From assembly GCA_928212115.1 (NCBI GenBank), contig CAKMRJ010005745.1, forward strand, positions 79,389,631 through 79,453,630: a DNA stretch of 64,000 nt, written 5' to 3'. Origin of the DNA: Lactuca virosa. Lineage: Eukaryota; Streptophyta; Magnoliopsida; Asterales; Asteraceae. The notes beneath the pieces are model-generated. The model was not told where the DNA came from, made no database searches, and saw only the letters and a list, made by a program, of their open reading frames with translations. The position numbers were made by a program, and so were the translations under genes. Positions 23,842-34,839 of this stretch are shown piece after piece (the first letter of the stretch is position 1; each line of letters starts with the position of its first letter).

Positions 23842-26139
23842 TGTCACACCCCAAACCAGAATGGCGGAAACATTCGGGGGCGGATGACTTCACGTAGTAT
23901 CATAACAGTTGAATATTTGTAAAGAAAGTAAACTCAACCATCATAAATATAATAAAAAGTTACATTGTTGCAAGTAATACATGTTTCAAAAGAATATTAC
24001 AAATATGATGATTTAAAATGTTTTGATAACTAACGCCTAAGTGTTCCTTCTCCAAAAGCTGATGTTTAACTGTATTACTGATTCCCTGAGAAAAATATAA
24101 GTAGTTTTGAAAAAGTGTCAACAATTAAGTTGGTGAGTTCATAAGCGTTTTTGTACTGAAATTTGTATGTCTTTCGGTAAAAATAACTGAACGTGTTTTC
24201 CAGAAAATCCAATATTTTCTATGTATGTGTGATAGTTGAAAAAGTTCCAAAGGCTGGAATGCAATAGTATCTTTCATGTCAAAATGGTGAAAGTGGATTT
24301 ATACATATATAATGTAATTACTGAATGCATTTAGGAGTCTCGTAAATAAAAAATATTTCGATACTCCATGTGAGTTTTATAACCATGCTATTGACCCAGA
24401 CTGCCTGTAACAACGTTCTTCAGGCGTTGCAGTGTTATGACGTTTGTCACCCCAGACCTGCCGGTCTAACTGTAGCTAACAGTTTAGGTGCGGGATTGTC
24501 AATCCCATATAGATCTATACACAAGTATCACGCTCTCCCTACAAGAGATTATGGTTTATAATACAAGACTTGAAATGCGTACTTGAGAGTACGGTGAAGC
24601 CGGATGTCTCACAAAACTTAGTATCAATAGATTTACGGAATGAAAAGTCCACATTTCTTGTAAATGAAAGTATTTCCTTTTTACAGTGTTTATATAAAGA
24701 AGTCATGAATAACTCGTAAACTATACCCATTATAGTTTTTCGAAAGCGTGCTCCATTTGGTGATAAAAACTCGATGTAATACCAACTTTGCATGTAAAGT
24801 GTAACGTTGGTATTAATGTTGTTTAACATTTATAAACAAAATGTAGGTAAAGTATTTGAAACCATATGTAACGATGCGTATTTTAACATAAGTTTTTCTC
24901 GTGTTTCACTTGTATTCCCCCCCCCCCTAAAACATGAAAAGACGTGAAAATGTAGGGGTATGAACTCACCTGGAAAGTGTTGTGATTTGAAGAAAACAAG
25001 ATTTTCTCGGGCGGCACTTCGACCGGAAAGTGGTGAATTTTTCCGGAATCTTGGAGCTTCGGACCTTCGTCGGGACTTGGATACGGAACCGGGGCGTCGG
25101 GGTAGTCTCGGGATAGTAGAAGTATGAAATTAGGGAGAGAAATTGAGGAATGAGCAAGTAAAAGTCAGAACTCTCGCATGCTATTTATAGGAGGGCTGCC
25201 AGGCTTCGTACGTTGGGCGTACTCCGAAGTACGCGGGGTGTACCTCGTACGCTGGGCGTACCCTCGTATGTGGGGCGTACGTCAGCGATGACGTCTCCGG
25301 TCGCCGGTCTTCGGATGGGACGGTAGTAGAGGCATAGGGGCGACGTGGCCGATCTGAGGCCTTGCATTGGGTACGCTGGGCGTACTCCGAAGTACGCTAG
25401 GCGTAACCCTTCGGATACGCCTCGAAGTGTATGCCCAAAACTTCAAAAATGCGTAACTTTCACATACGAGCTCCGTTTTTGACGTTCTTTATATCCACGC
25501 GTAGGTGAGAATATATTATACAACTTTCATTTAGACTCTGTCGGCAAATTTTGACTTTATTTTTAATTATATTTAATTAATAGGCCGGGACAGGATAAAT
25601 CCGTTAAAAATTCATAACTTCTTCATCCGATGTCTGTTTTCGTCTGTCTTTGTACCATTGTACTAATAATGTCGAGATCTTCGATTCTCGTTTAGGTTGC
25701 ATCGACTAAAAATTGTTCGATCTTTATTTCGAATTTTTAGCTGTCTACTGCTGTTCTGAAACTTAGAAAAATCATAACTTCCTCATACGAAGTCAGATTT
25801 GGACGTTGTTTTTATGTATGCTCACGGTTTGTTATTATCTACGAATTTTGTTTAGATACTTAAGGCTAAAAAGTATTTTATTGAAATTTCACTTTTTACG
25901 CTTAACAGTGTTTTACCGGTTGTGTCGCGGATTTTCGATTGGTCATAACTTCTTCGTTATAACTCGGATTTGAGTGTTCTTTATATTTCTGAAAACCTTG
26001 ACACGATATCTAACACTTTCTCTATCCCAATTGAGACTTTAGGACACTTCATTTTTTACGCTATTTTTATTGATTCAAAATAGTTTATAATATTTGACTT
26101 TTTGAACATTACATTGACTCGAAATATCGGGTTGTCACA
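23842..26139 (-). repeat. G1 5' LTR
   Basis: 2298 bp partner of 11862-14143. TATA box CTATAAATAG on the minus strand at 25181-25190, with GTACGC palindromes upstream at about 25208-25405. A poly-C run lies at 24917-24926. Many small differences from the 3' LTR indicate an insertion appreciably older than that of R. Confidence 0.93.
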
Positions 26140-26144
26140 GGACA

Positions 26145-26563
26145 GAATATCAAGTATTGTGCGCTTCGGTCATGACCACGTCTCTGAAACCACCGAGCTT
26201 CGGTGTCCAGATCTGATCCATTAGGTACAAGGCTCGGCCACCCTTGACTTCCAAGTTTTTATCCATTCCTCTAAGGAATTCAGCCGCCACATTTTCAGGC
26301 TTCAAGGCTTCTAGCTGAGCCTCCTTAATTTGTGTGGACAGATGTGAATGGATAGTCATAGTCAATGATTTGACTCTACGACCAGAGTATTCTTTCTGAC
26401 TTAGGGTGTCAGCTACTACGTTGGCTTTACCGGGATGATAACGAATTTCGCATTCGTAGTCATTGAGTAGCTCGACCCACCGTCGTTGTCTCATGTTGAG
26501 CTCCTTCTGGTCGAATATATGTTGAAGGCTTTTGTGTTCTGTAAAGATAGTGTTCTTCGTACC
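26145..26563 (-). pseudogene. X RNase H and integrase zinc-domain fragment
   Basis: The minus frame from GTKNTIFTEHKSLQHIF through NMRQRRWVELLNDYECEIRYHPGKANVVAD to GGFRDVVMTEAHNT matches the G1 units but is more divergent. It is cut on the right by the Athila LTR (26564) and on the left by G1, and resumes at 11861. Next to the G1 target duplication a TGA stands where related elements have CGA (Arg). Confidence 0.87.
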
Positions 26564-28047
26564 TGTTAGGTGCAATTTGTGCACCTTTTGCACACCTTTT
26601 AGTCGCATTTCATGCATCTATTTAGCATAATTGTTCTTCCTTTTTCTTGCATTTCATCATATTCATGTTAGTCTCTAGAACAACCTTATTTGCACACTTT
26701 CATGTCTTTTTCAGGTAAAACGGAGCTTGGAATGCGCTTTGGGAGGTGCCGGGAAGCATTGGTGAAGATTTCGGGATGATCGGGCGAAGAACGAAAAAGT
26801 TGGAAAAATCAAGTTTGGATTCGGAGTCAAAGGGGTACACGGGCCGTGTTGGATTTACACTGCAAAATCAACACGGGCCGTGTTGACCAAAATGGGAGCT
26901 GTTGACCATGCTGAACACGGGCCGTGTCAGTTTAGTGCAAATCAACACGGGCCATGTTGGCTGCTGAACACGGGCCGTGTCAGTTTAGCCTATTTTAACA
27001 CGGGCCGTGTTCGACCCAAAAACCAACTTTTGGCAGTTTTTCCTATCTTTCATATTATGGGTTGAGGGCCATTTTGAGATAGACAGAACATATCAGAGCA
27101 CATTTTGAGAGGGGATTTCGAAGGTTATTGCAAGGGATTGATCAGTAATCATTTGGAAACATTATTTCTAGTATTTGTAAGTTGTAATTGCACATTATTT
27201 CCATCTTTTATTCTTGTGATCTTGTTCCAGCCATGTGTGGCTATAACCCTAGTTTCTCCAACTTCATGTTTTGACTTCTTAGTTGTGATTTCAATCATAT
27301 GATTTGATGTTTGCTTTTAATTTCTATCTAGTGAATTTGATTTTGATTTAATTGAATGTTTGATTCTAATTGTGATTCTTATTGGCCATTTGAATTAGGG
27401 TTAGGTCATTCAAGTTATCTCTTTTACAAAATTCGTAATTGTTTTGTGAAATTGAACAAGTAACAAACACTAAACTGATTTCCATTGAATGAATTTAGTG
27501 TAAATCCTATTCACACACCCTTACGCTCCCAAGCTTGTGAGGAGTATTGGGTGTTGTTGGGAACATTCACATAAAGTTTAATGCAATCTTTCAATCTAAT
27601 TCTAAGAGCTTGTTTAGATTAGGTTAGTAAGGTTAGGGTTAATCAAAGAGCTTGTTTTGGTTAATTAATGTGGTGAATGGGAAGTGTTAGAGCTTGTTAA
27701 CACTTTCAAGTACCAACTTAGATAGAATTGAGCAAATATCATGTTATCTTGGAATCGCATTGCTAAGTTGTCATACATAGAGTTGGAGCCCTTACAAATT
27801 CTAAATATAATTCACTCATTTAGTTGATTACTTATGTTTTTAATTGTTTGTTTAATAATTGCATTCTAAACCCCCCTCTCTTTACTATTGGTGACCATAG
27901 TACCTTGTGCAAAGAGGTATAGACCAATTGTCCCGTGTCTCTGTGGATCGACCCTACTTGCCTTGTACTACCTTTTAGTGCAATATAGTAGTGTTATTTT
28001 GGAGTATATCGTACCCATATTATTTTTTGGGTCTGACACACCTAGCA
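26564..28047 (+). repeat. Athila 5' LTR
   Basis: 1484 bp from TGTTAGGTGC to CACACCTAGCA; ends are imperfect inverted repeats. Six ACACGGGCCGTGT palindromes lie at 26837-27011. The right boundary is set by the primer site three bases on. Confidence 0.8.
26837..27011. repeat. Cluster of six ACACGGGCCGTGT palindromes
   Basis: Copies at 26837, 26871, 26915, 26945 (one base changed), 26968 and 26998, spaced 23-44 bp apart in an otherwise AT-rich LTR. Confidence 0.9.
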
Positions 28048-28050
28048 AAT

Positions 28051-28067
28051 TGGCGCCGTTGCCGGGG
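28051..28067 (+). other. Athila primer binding site
   Basis: TGGCGCCGTTGCCGGGG just after the LTR. This motif is the usual Athila-clade primer site, attributed to tRNA-Asp; the tRNA identity is from family knowledge. Confidence 0.8.
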
Positions 28068-28088
28068 ACACGGTGTTACTAATTGTTT

Positions 28089-29493
28089 ATGCCTAGATCT
28101 TTCCGTACAGGTACACCATTGCCAATTGACTCGAAGATAGAGAGGACTGCAAAGAGGATACGAAAGCAAGCCAAGCTTCGTAAGAGGCAACTGGTTTCCG
28201 GGACATCTTCATCATCCACCCCTCCAGTCATTAACATTTGGGAGGACATACCCCTCTCAAGTGTATCCGCATCAGAAACATAAAGCCTATCACTCTCATC
28301 TCAATCAACCTCACCCAAAAATACCACTCCACCCTCTTCACCTGTTCATAACATCCCAAACTCTACACCCACAAAAAGTTCAACCACTACTCACACCATG
28401 GGAGATAACCATGGAGGGAATCCACCTCCAAATCCACCACCCGAGCAAACTCTCCGTCAATGGTCGAGGCAAGAGGTTACTCAACAACCTCTTTGCATCA
28501 CATATCCGGCAGCCACCAACCTAGAACTGAAATCCGGTCTCATCCACTTACTTCCAACCTTTAGAGGCCTGGAAAATGAAGATCCTCACAAGTTCCTCAC
28601 TGAGTTCCATGTTGTGTGCGTGGGCATGAAGCCACATAATGTCACGAAGGATCAAATTAAGCTTAGGGCATTCCCCTTCGCGGTGCAAGACGCAGCAAAA
28701 GACTGGATCTATGACCTCCCACCGGGGACGGTTACTACTTGGGTAGATCTTGCACGCCTCTTTTAGGAAAAATACTTCCCAGAGATGAAAGCTTCAGCCC
28801 TACAGAGGGAAATCATTGGAATCAAGCAACATAAGAGAGAAGTTTTTCACACATATTGAGAGAGATTCAAGAAACTTTGTGCCCAATGTCCAAAGCATGG
28901 AATCACCGAATATCAGCTCCTCCAATACTTCATTGAAGGCATGACTCCAATGGAAAGAAGACTTCTAAATGCCTCCAGTGGCAGATCATTACCCGACAAG
29001 ACTCCAACCAAAATCCGCAACTTAATCAAGAACATGGCTGACGATTCTAAACATTCAAGCCATGATGAAGAATGGTATACGGATGCACCCCGAGGTGTAA
29101 AGGAAGTGCAAACACCTCAAATTGAAGCTCAATTGTCCGAGCTTACAAAAGTTGTAATGATGCTAGCCAAAGACAAAGGTGTACAGCCCACACTCCGCCC
29201 GTGCGGTATTTGCACTCAAGTGGGTCATCCAACCGATATGTGCCCACAACTTCAAGACGAGGATTATGCGGAAGCAAATGCTTTAGGAGGATATTCCGGG
29301 TCAAACTAGAGGGTATTTGAGCAACCACAGAATGACCAAAGATGGAACAACAATCAAGGTTGGGGAGGAAATCAACAAGGAAATTATCAACCAAATCAAC
29401 CACATCAATATCAACAAAGACCACCTTTTCCACCACAGAACTTTCAGCCAAGGCAGCCACAACACCGTCCTCAACAAGCAGGTTCATCAAGTA
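28089..29493 (+). pseudogene. Athila gag
   Basis: ATG at 28089 (MPRSFRTGTPLPIDSKIERT), basic helix, then after a frame change the gag core (THFRGLENEDPHKF-like segment at about 28560, FPFAVQDAAKDWIYDLPPG), several stops (28766, 28860, 29309), a CX2C knuckle remnant (CGICTQVGHPTDMC) and a Gln/Asn/Pro-rich tail. Forms the particle in living relatives; this copy is interrupted. Confidence 0.78.
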
Positions 29494-30938
29494 TGTCCTT
29501 AGAGGACATAGTGAAGAGTTTGTCAACTAGCACACAAGCTTTCCAACAAGAAACAAAAGCAAGCATAAAGAACTTAGAGCAACAAGTTTCACAGCTTGCT
29601 ATTTCTGTAAGCAAACTAGAATCTCAAGGAAAGTTGCCCACCCAAACTGAAACGAACCCAAGGCACAACGTGTGTGCCATCACTTTGAGAGGCGGAAAGA
29701 GCTACGATGGTCCAAAAGTGTCGGTTGATCAAGAAGAAGAAGAAATAATGATCGAAGAGGCAACAAAAGAAGAAAAGAAGGAAGATAAAACAACCGCAAA
29801 GAAGCCCTTCGTCACTGAGCCTAAAGCCACACCTGCTCCATTCCCCGAACGATTAAAGAGCACGAAGAAAGATTGGGAGGAGAGTGAGATTATGCAAATG
29901 TTCCAGAAAGTTCACATTAACATCCCACTCCTCGAGGCCATCAAGCAGGTACCTAGATATGCAAGGTTCCTTAAGAATCTTTGTGTATCTAAAAATAAAT
30001 TGAAAGGAAACCAAATTGTAAAGGTCGGGGAAAATGTATCTGCGGTTTTGCAAAAGAGGATTCCCCCGAAGTGCAATGATCCCGATGTCTTTACCGTGCC
30101 ATGCAAATTGGGCAATCTTTATGTACCGCGAGCCATGCTCGATCTAGGTGCATCCATAAATGTCCTACCATATTCTATTTTTAAATCAATTGGTGTAGGA
30201 ACATTGAGCAAAACCGGTGTGATCATCCAACTTGCCGACCAGTCTTTGGTACATTCAAAAGGTGTATTGGAGGACGTGTTAGTGCAAGTTGATGAATTTG
30301 TTTTCCCGGCCGAATTTTATGTCTTAGATATGGGAGATGATGACTCTCCAAGTTCAAGTTCCATACTTTTGGGTAGACCTTTTCTTAAAACTTCTAAAAC
30401 AAAAATTGATGTCTACAACGAAACTTTAAGTATGGAATTTGATGGTGAAGTTATCAACTTCAATGTTCATGAAGCAAAAAAGGTTCGTTCTGATGTTCAA
30501 TCTGTTAATTTTGTGAATATGATCCAGCCATTGGCTGAAAAGAGCTTAAACTCGACTAACCATGATTTTATGGAGTTATACTTTTCACAAAAATTAGACA
30601 GGGACAAAACCAAAGAACTTGCAAAGGAGTGTTGTATAAACGAGGAGGTGCTGGAGATTTTGAAGTTCAAGGATGATAAGCACATGCGGATTGATGGAAG
30701 AGAAGTAGAATTACCTACTACCAAAGCCAAATTTCTTCCACCGGTGGAACAAGCACAAGATTTGGGAGCAAAAACTCCACTGGACCCTTTAAACAATATA
30801 CATGTTAAGAAGGAGAGCACTCAACCAGTCATCAACTCAAATAAACTATCGAAGAAGGAAAAGAAAGAGTTGATAATCCTGTTGAATAAATACCAAAAAA
30901 GGACTGAGTGGACAATCTCCGATAATCCTGCTGAATAA
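29493..30938 (+). pseudogene. Athila gag C-terminus and protease, 481-residue open frame, truncated
   Basis: The open frame starts with a coiled-coil-like region, then NVCAITLRGGKSYDGP, an acidic-basic linker, PFPERLK, and the retropepsin core: VPRAMLDLGASINVLP (active-site DLGAS, the form used by Athila), with SILLGRPFLKT as the second conserved block. It ends at the linker ILLNKYQKRTEWTISDN, just before RT should start, where the deletion scar adds NPAE and a stop. The track of 1.4 kb without a stop suggests fairly recent activity. Confidence 0.82.
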
Positions 30939-30957
30939 ATACCAAAAAAGGACTGAT
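30872..30957 (+). other. Deletion scar with templated filler between Athila and G2
   Basis: A 36-bp segment starting GATAATCCTG at 30872-30907 recurs with one change at 30921-30956. After it, sequence switches to the G2 leader at a shared CTGA. Copying of nearby sequence plus microhomology fits polymerase-theta-type end joining. Confidence 0.75.
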
Positions 30958-31148
30958 CAACTATGTCTATCCCAGAAGTGATTAGCATATGCCCGGGAAT
31001 GGTTGTGGTGTTGCAACAAGTCTAAAAACTTACCAACTCTATCTACAAAGAAACATTAAAAACATAAGACAAACATTAAAATACTATAGGAGTATTTGGT
31101 GATACTATAAGCAACTTATGTGAAAACTAAAGACCCCTATTAGTAGGT

Positions 31149-31330
31149 CTATAATGACTGAGTGCATACACTAAGGTTATATATAATTAAAGATATTATA
31201 GACTCAGAATCTATGACTATTACTCTGCTTCTTGTTCCTTGTTTGGTTGTGGACTTAGAGTAGAGTCATTTATTCGAAGGTCTATTCTATCTCAGATTAT
31301 GTATAACTGGTATGCACAATGTGATTATAG
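31149..31330 (+). other. Conserved-loop hairpin A (G2 leader, before upstream ORF)
   Basis: Arms CTATAATGAC...GTGCATAC and GTATGCAC...GATTATAG pair, as do TTATATATAAT with ATTATGTATAA. The terminal loop is TGTTCCTTGTTTGGTTGT. Confidence 0.8.
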
Positions 31331-31420
31331 AAGTGACTAATGAGGATCACCCCCTATAAGTAATTGTAGGATTAGACGTCTATTAATTATCTCTTCTACC
31401 CCTATTCTCGCACGAGCAAC

Positions 31421-31987
31421 GTGACGGGAGCTCAACTACCAAGAGACCCTATTCTTCCTAACCAGGAAAATGGTGGTTGGATCAGAGAGAATTTCGAAGA
31501 GGATCTTGAAGAAATAATAGATGAAGACCCCGAAGACAATTCAGAAGAAGAGCAAGAGGAAGAGAAACCGAAGGAAAACAAAGGAAAAGAAGAAATGGGG
31601 GAAGACCCTGACGAAGAGCCCGAGGTCTACAGTCCATCCCCAGTCTCCACACCCCGACGATACTTCCATGGTCTGACACCTCGATGAGCCGTAGATTTAC
31701 AGGGACGGAGTTAGGAACGAGGTTAACACCCTCCCTATGACATGGATGAGGCTTCTACAACCTCAACAGAGGAGGATTAGTAGACAGGGCTCTCCTTGTC
31801 ATAGTACGCCGCATCACTCACTAGAGCATACAAACACGAGCATCGGTCATGCGAAATCATGGAGGTTGGCGCTACCACCAAGATCACCACAATTCGCCTT
31901 CGTCACCTGGATGGAGGCCATGAACGGATCAGAAACCACATCAAAGCCTTCAGAGGGAAGTGACCGCAACTCGAGCCGAGATTAGGG
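31421..31987 (+). pseudogene. G2 upstream ORF remnant
   Basis: Homologous to the ORFs at 41084-41745 and 22584-23274: PNQENGGWI, a long acidic stretch rich in EE and ED, then EPEVYSP and DRALLVIVRRI-like sequence near 31780. The start codon appears as GTG and a TGA replaces Trp after the PR near 31685, followed by frame changes. Function unknown. Confidence 0.65.
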
Positions 31988-32427
31988 AGTATTGGGAACG
32001 TCAAACAACGTTAGAGAAAACGCATGGTAAAAGCAGAACATCAAATGACAGAAGCCAGGGCAGAGGATAGGGCAATGCAGACTTTCATGTCTTCATTCTA
32101 TGGCCCACGAAACATCACCCGCCACGAGTAGTGTGTACACTACTGACATATCATTACAGACTCAAACTCCTGGTGTGCGTTTGAACACTGCCCCGTCATA
32201 TACATAAATTCGACCCTTCAAATTTAGAGACTACACTATTCAAGGGGTCGTGTCACCGTCAAAGTTTTTCCTTACATTAACGAAATATAGACCTAATATA
32301 AGGTCAAACTTTCCTGAACTCTATGTACTAGATTATATCAATAAAATTGGCATGCATTTTATTTCATTGGGAGTTTACCACATATTTCATAACCTGGTAT
32401 TACAAACGATTTGCTTATGGTAACTCC

Positions 32428-32603
32428 AAGATTACTTAATGTATACCTCAAGATTATGTGTAATTAAGAGACGATCGACTTAGAAATGGTGAGTCCGCCT
32501 TAGGTCCTGTTCCTTGTTTGGTTGTGGACTTAGGGCAGACTCATTAAGTTCAACGACCTATTAAACCTTAATTACACACAACTGGTATACATCGGGTGAT
32601 CTT
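32428..32603 (+). other. Conserved-loop hairpin B (G2, between upstream ORF and gag)
   Basis: The clearest copy. ATGTATACC pairs with GGTATACAT, TGTGTAATTAAG with CTTAATTACACA, and CCTTAGGTCC with GGACTTAGGG (all pairs if G-U is allowed) around the loop TGTTCCTTGTTTGGTTGT. Confidence 0.85.
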
Positions 32604-32828
32604 AGGAGTGGATCAGGCATGAAACAAATCACAAGATTACATTCGAGTCATTACTACTAAATTCATAAGTTTATTTATATAGACTTATATTATAAATTGT
32701 TTGCAACATTCGGAAAAATCGGGAAATACTATACTTGAAAACTAATAACCTAGTTTTACGACACCCGACTAATAACCATTACTAATAGACTTATACTCAT
32801 TTCGTCTTTGAAATTCTATAACAGAAAG

Positions 32829-34034
32829 ATGCCGCCTCGTAGGTCTGCTAGACGCACTGGCGAAACGCAAACAAATCCACCACCGCCGCCTCCCCAATAT
32901 GATCATGTTATGTTCCAAGCTGCGATCACGGCCGCGGTGGCAGCTGCTATGTCCCAAAACAGCACTGACGGTGCTAGGAGGACAGGGAGCGGTACTAATA
33001 ACTCCACTCAAGGAGATAGCCAAGGGCGTTCGAGAGAGTGTTCCTTTAAGGACTTCACTAATGGCAAACCCGATTCGTTCAATGGTAGCTGGGGAGTCAT
33101 CGATTTGATGCAGTGGTTCGAGAAGACCGAATCTGTCTTCGAGATCTATGCGTGCCCCGAAGCAAACAAAGTCAAATTCACAGCTCGCACTTTCTCCGGC
33201 CGGGCCCTTACTTGGTGGAACGGCCACGTTAAGTCACTGACGCTTACAGTGGCTAACTCGATAAGCTGGGAGGACTTGAAGGCAATGATGCTGAAAGAGT
33301 ATTGCCCAAGGGGCGAAGTGCAAAAGCTAGAGCAAGAACTATGGAACCTCAAGATGACAGGCTCTGACCTTGCAACCTATACCGCCCGATTCAGTGATCT
33401 AGCACTCTTTTGTCCCGCTATGGTCACCCCGGAAGACAAAAAGGTGGAGCGATACCTCTGGGGATTGTCTCCCCATATTCAAGATAGCGTGTTGGCCTCA
33501 AGAACAATTACCTTTGACAGTGCCAAAGAGTTGACACAACAACTCATCGAACATAGTAACAGCCATGACACTGTGACAACCACCCCTAAACAAGCAAGAG
33601 GGGGAAACAACAAAAGGAAGTTCTGGAATAACAATAAGGACCAACCGGCCCAGGACTCCACTAAGAAGCAACAGATCGTTGTTGTTCATGTTGCCACAAC
33701 CCACGCCACTTCAGCACCCATAAATCGATACGCAGGAACCCTTCCGAAATGCAACAAGTGTAACTTCCATCATACTGGGGTTTGCCGGGAGATGCATTGC
33801 AAAAATTGCAACAGGAAGGGGTACATTGTCCGTTTCTGTATGGCACCAGCACAACCCATCACCCAGGTCCCTGGGGCTAGAGTAAGCCCAGCCTGTTACG
33901 AGTGCGGTGAAACGGGACACTTTAAAAGAGACTGCCCAATAGCAAGGAATGTTGGTGATGGTGGAAGGGTGCTTATGATCACTGCAGGAGAGACTCCCCC
34001 GGAACCGCCCTTAAATATCGGTACGTGCTTCTAA
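32829..34034 (+). CDS. G2 Gag, open over about 401 residues
   Basis: Start chosen at MPPRRSARRT (32829), as in X and G1, although the frame is open 7 codons further upstream. Proline run, Ala-rich helix, gag core (CSFKDFTNGKPDSF, ALTWWNGHVKSL, EYCPRGEVQKLEQE, YLWGLSPHIQDSV), basic linker, a Cys/His cluster (CNKCNFHHTGVCREMHC) and two knuckles. In the first, CKNCNRKGYIVRFC, Tyr replaces the metal-binding His; the second, CYECGETGHFKRDC, is intact. The frame closes soon after GGRVLMI, just where protease should begin, through small indels. Could still make a Gag-like protein and be packaged with a helper's pol. Confidence 0.85.
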   Translation: MPPRRSARRTGETQTNPPPPPPQYDHVMFQAAITAAVAAAMSQNSTDGARRTGSGTNNSTQGDSQGRSRECSFKDFTNGKPDSFNGSWGVIDLMQWFEKTESVFEIYACPEANKVKFTARTFSGRALTWWNGHVKSLTLTVANSISWEDLKAMMLKEYCPRGEVQKLEQELWNLKMTGSDLATYTARFSDLALFCPAMVTPEDKKVERYLWGLSPHIQDSVLASRTITFDSAKELTQQLIEHSNSHDTVTTTPKQARGGNNKRKFWNNNKDQPAQDSTKKQQIVVVHVATTHATSAPINRYAGTLPKCNKCNFHHTGVCREMHCKNCNRKGYIVRFCMAPAQPITQVPGARVSPACYECGETGHFKRDCPIARNVGDGGRVLMITAGETPPEPPLNIGTCF

Positions 34035-34162
34035 CAACAACGTTTAGATTTTAATTTTTTTTTTACTAAAACTAGCATCGATTAAAGTATATCAACCATA
34101 AATCTCGAGAACACGACAAACCCTAGTCGTAAACTGCCCCTCTCCCCCGAGTAAGTCATATC

Positions 34163-34282
<120 letters not shown>

Positions 34283-34302
34283 CAGGATTCTTACTGGTGA
34301 AT

Positions 34303-34480
34303 CTATGATAGCTAGTGTAAACATCATAGTCATATATCATTAAGATTCTATAGACTTAGGATGTGTAATTCCGCCTTATTTCCTGTTCTTTGTTTGGTTG
34401 TGGGCTTAAGGCGGAGTCACTCATTCGAATGCCCTTGCAATCTTAATGATATACGATTAGTTTACACCAAGCGATTATAA
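34303..34480 (+). other. Conserved-loop hairpin C
   Basis: GTGTAAAC pairs with GTTTACAC, ATATCATTAAGATT with AATCTTAATGATAT (14 of 14), and CCGCCTTA with TAAGGCGG, around the loop TGTTCTTTGTTTGGTTGT. Confidence 0.87.
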
Positions 34481-34752
34481 AAGATCTGGTAGGACTTATA
34501 TTGCAAATTTCGTCACAAATTGTCGAAGCGCTCGTACTACTACTACTAACTAATTACATTATAACATATTCGGAGTAGTAATACCAAGGATAAAGCGGAG
34601 AGCATCAAGGCATATACATAGAATACACCACCATTCCAAAACAATCACTGGTGGTTTTAAATCGACTTAACATCGGTTACAATAAGATGTCCAAACGTCG
34701 TCAATTATCATAAGATGGCTTCGTCCTTACCATATCAATGTCATGTATTACG

Positions 34753-34839
34753 AAAAATACCCCCATCTTTTCCCCAAATTCCTGAAGTCCCAGTCAAAAC
34801 ACTAATTTCGGGATGAAATTCCTTCTAACGGGGGGATGA
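34753..34839 (+). pseudogene. G2 pol C-terminal tail and polypurine tract
   Basis: Encodes KYPHLFP-like residues, the end of the chromodomain region seen in R and G1, followed by GGGATGAAATTCC and the tract AACGGGGGGATGA (34827-34839) abutting the LTR. Confidence 0.75.

Larger units (their letters stand above)
11862..26139 (-). mobile_element. Element G1: Ty3-gypsy chromovirus (Tekay/Del-like) with duplicated pol
   Basis: Complete outline: 3' LTR 11862-14143, 5' LTR 23842-26139, target duplication GGACA at 11857-11861 and 26140-26144, tRNA-Met primer site, polypurine tract, upstream acidic/coiled-coil ORF, gag, protease, and a pol region enlarged by tandem duplications. The C-terminal VGPFEIL (GPY/F module) and a chromodomain remnant place it with chromoviruses. 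It is inserted in X's integrase zinc domain. Many stops and frameshifts make it non-functional. The LTRs differ at many positions, so it is older than R. Confidence 0.93.
26564..30956 (+). mobile_element. Athila-type Ty3-gypsy element, 5' portion only
   Basis: 5' LTR 26564-28047, a tRNA-Asp-like primer site, gag and protease. Everything downstream (RT to 3' LTR) is missing. The left flank GTACC (26559-26563) would be one target duplication; the other is lost. The right end is a deletion scar with a duplicated 36-bp filler (30872-30907 and 30921-30956). It inserted in X's RNase H. Confidence 0.85.
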
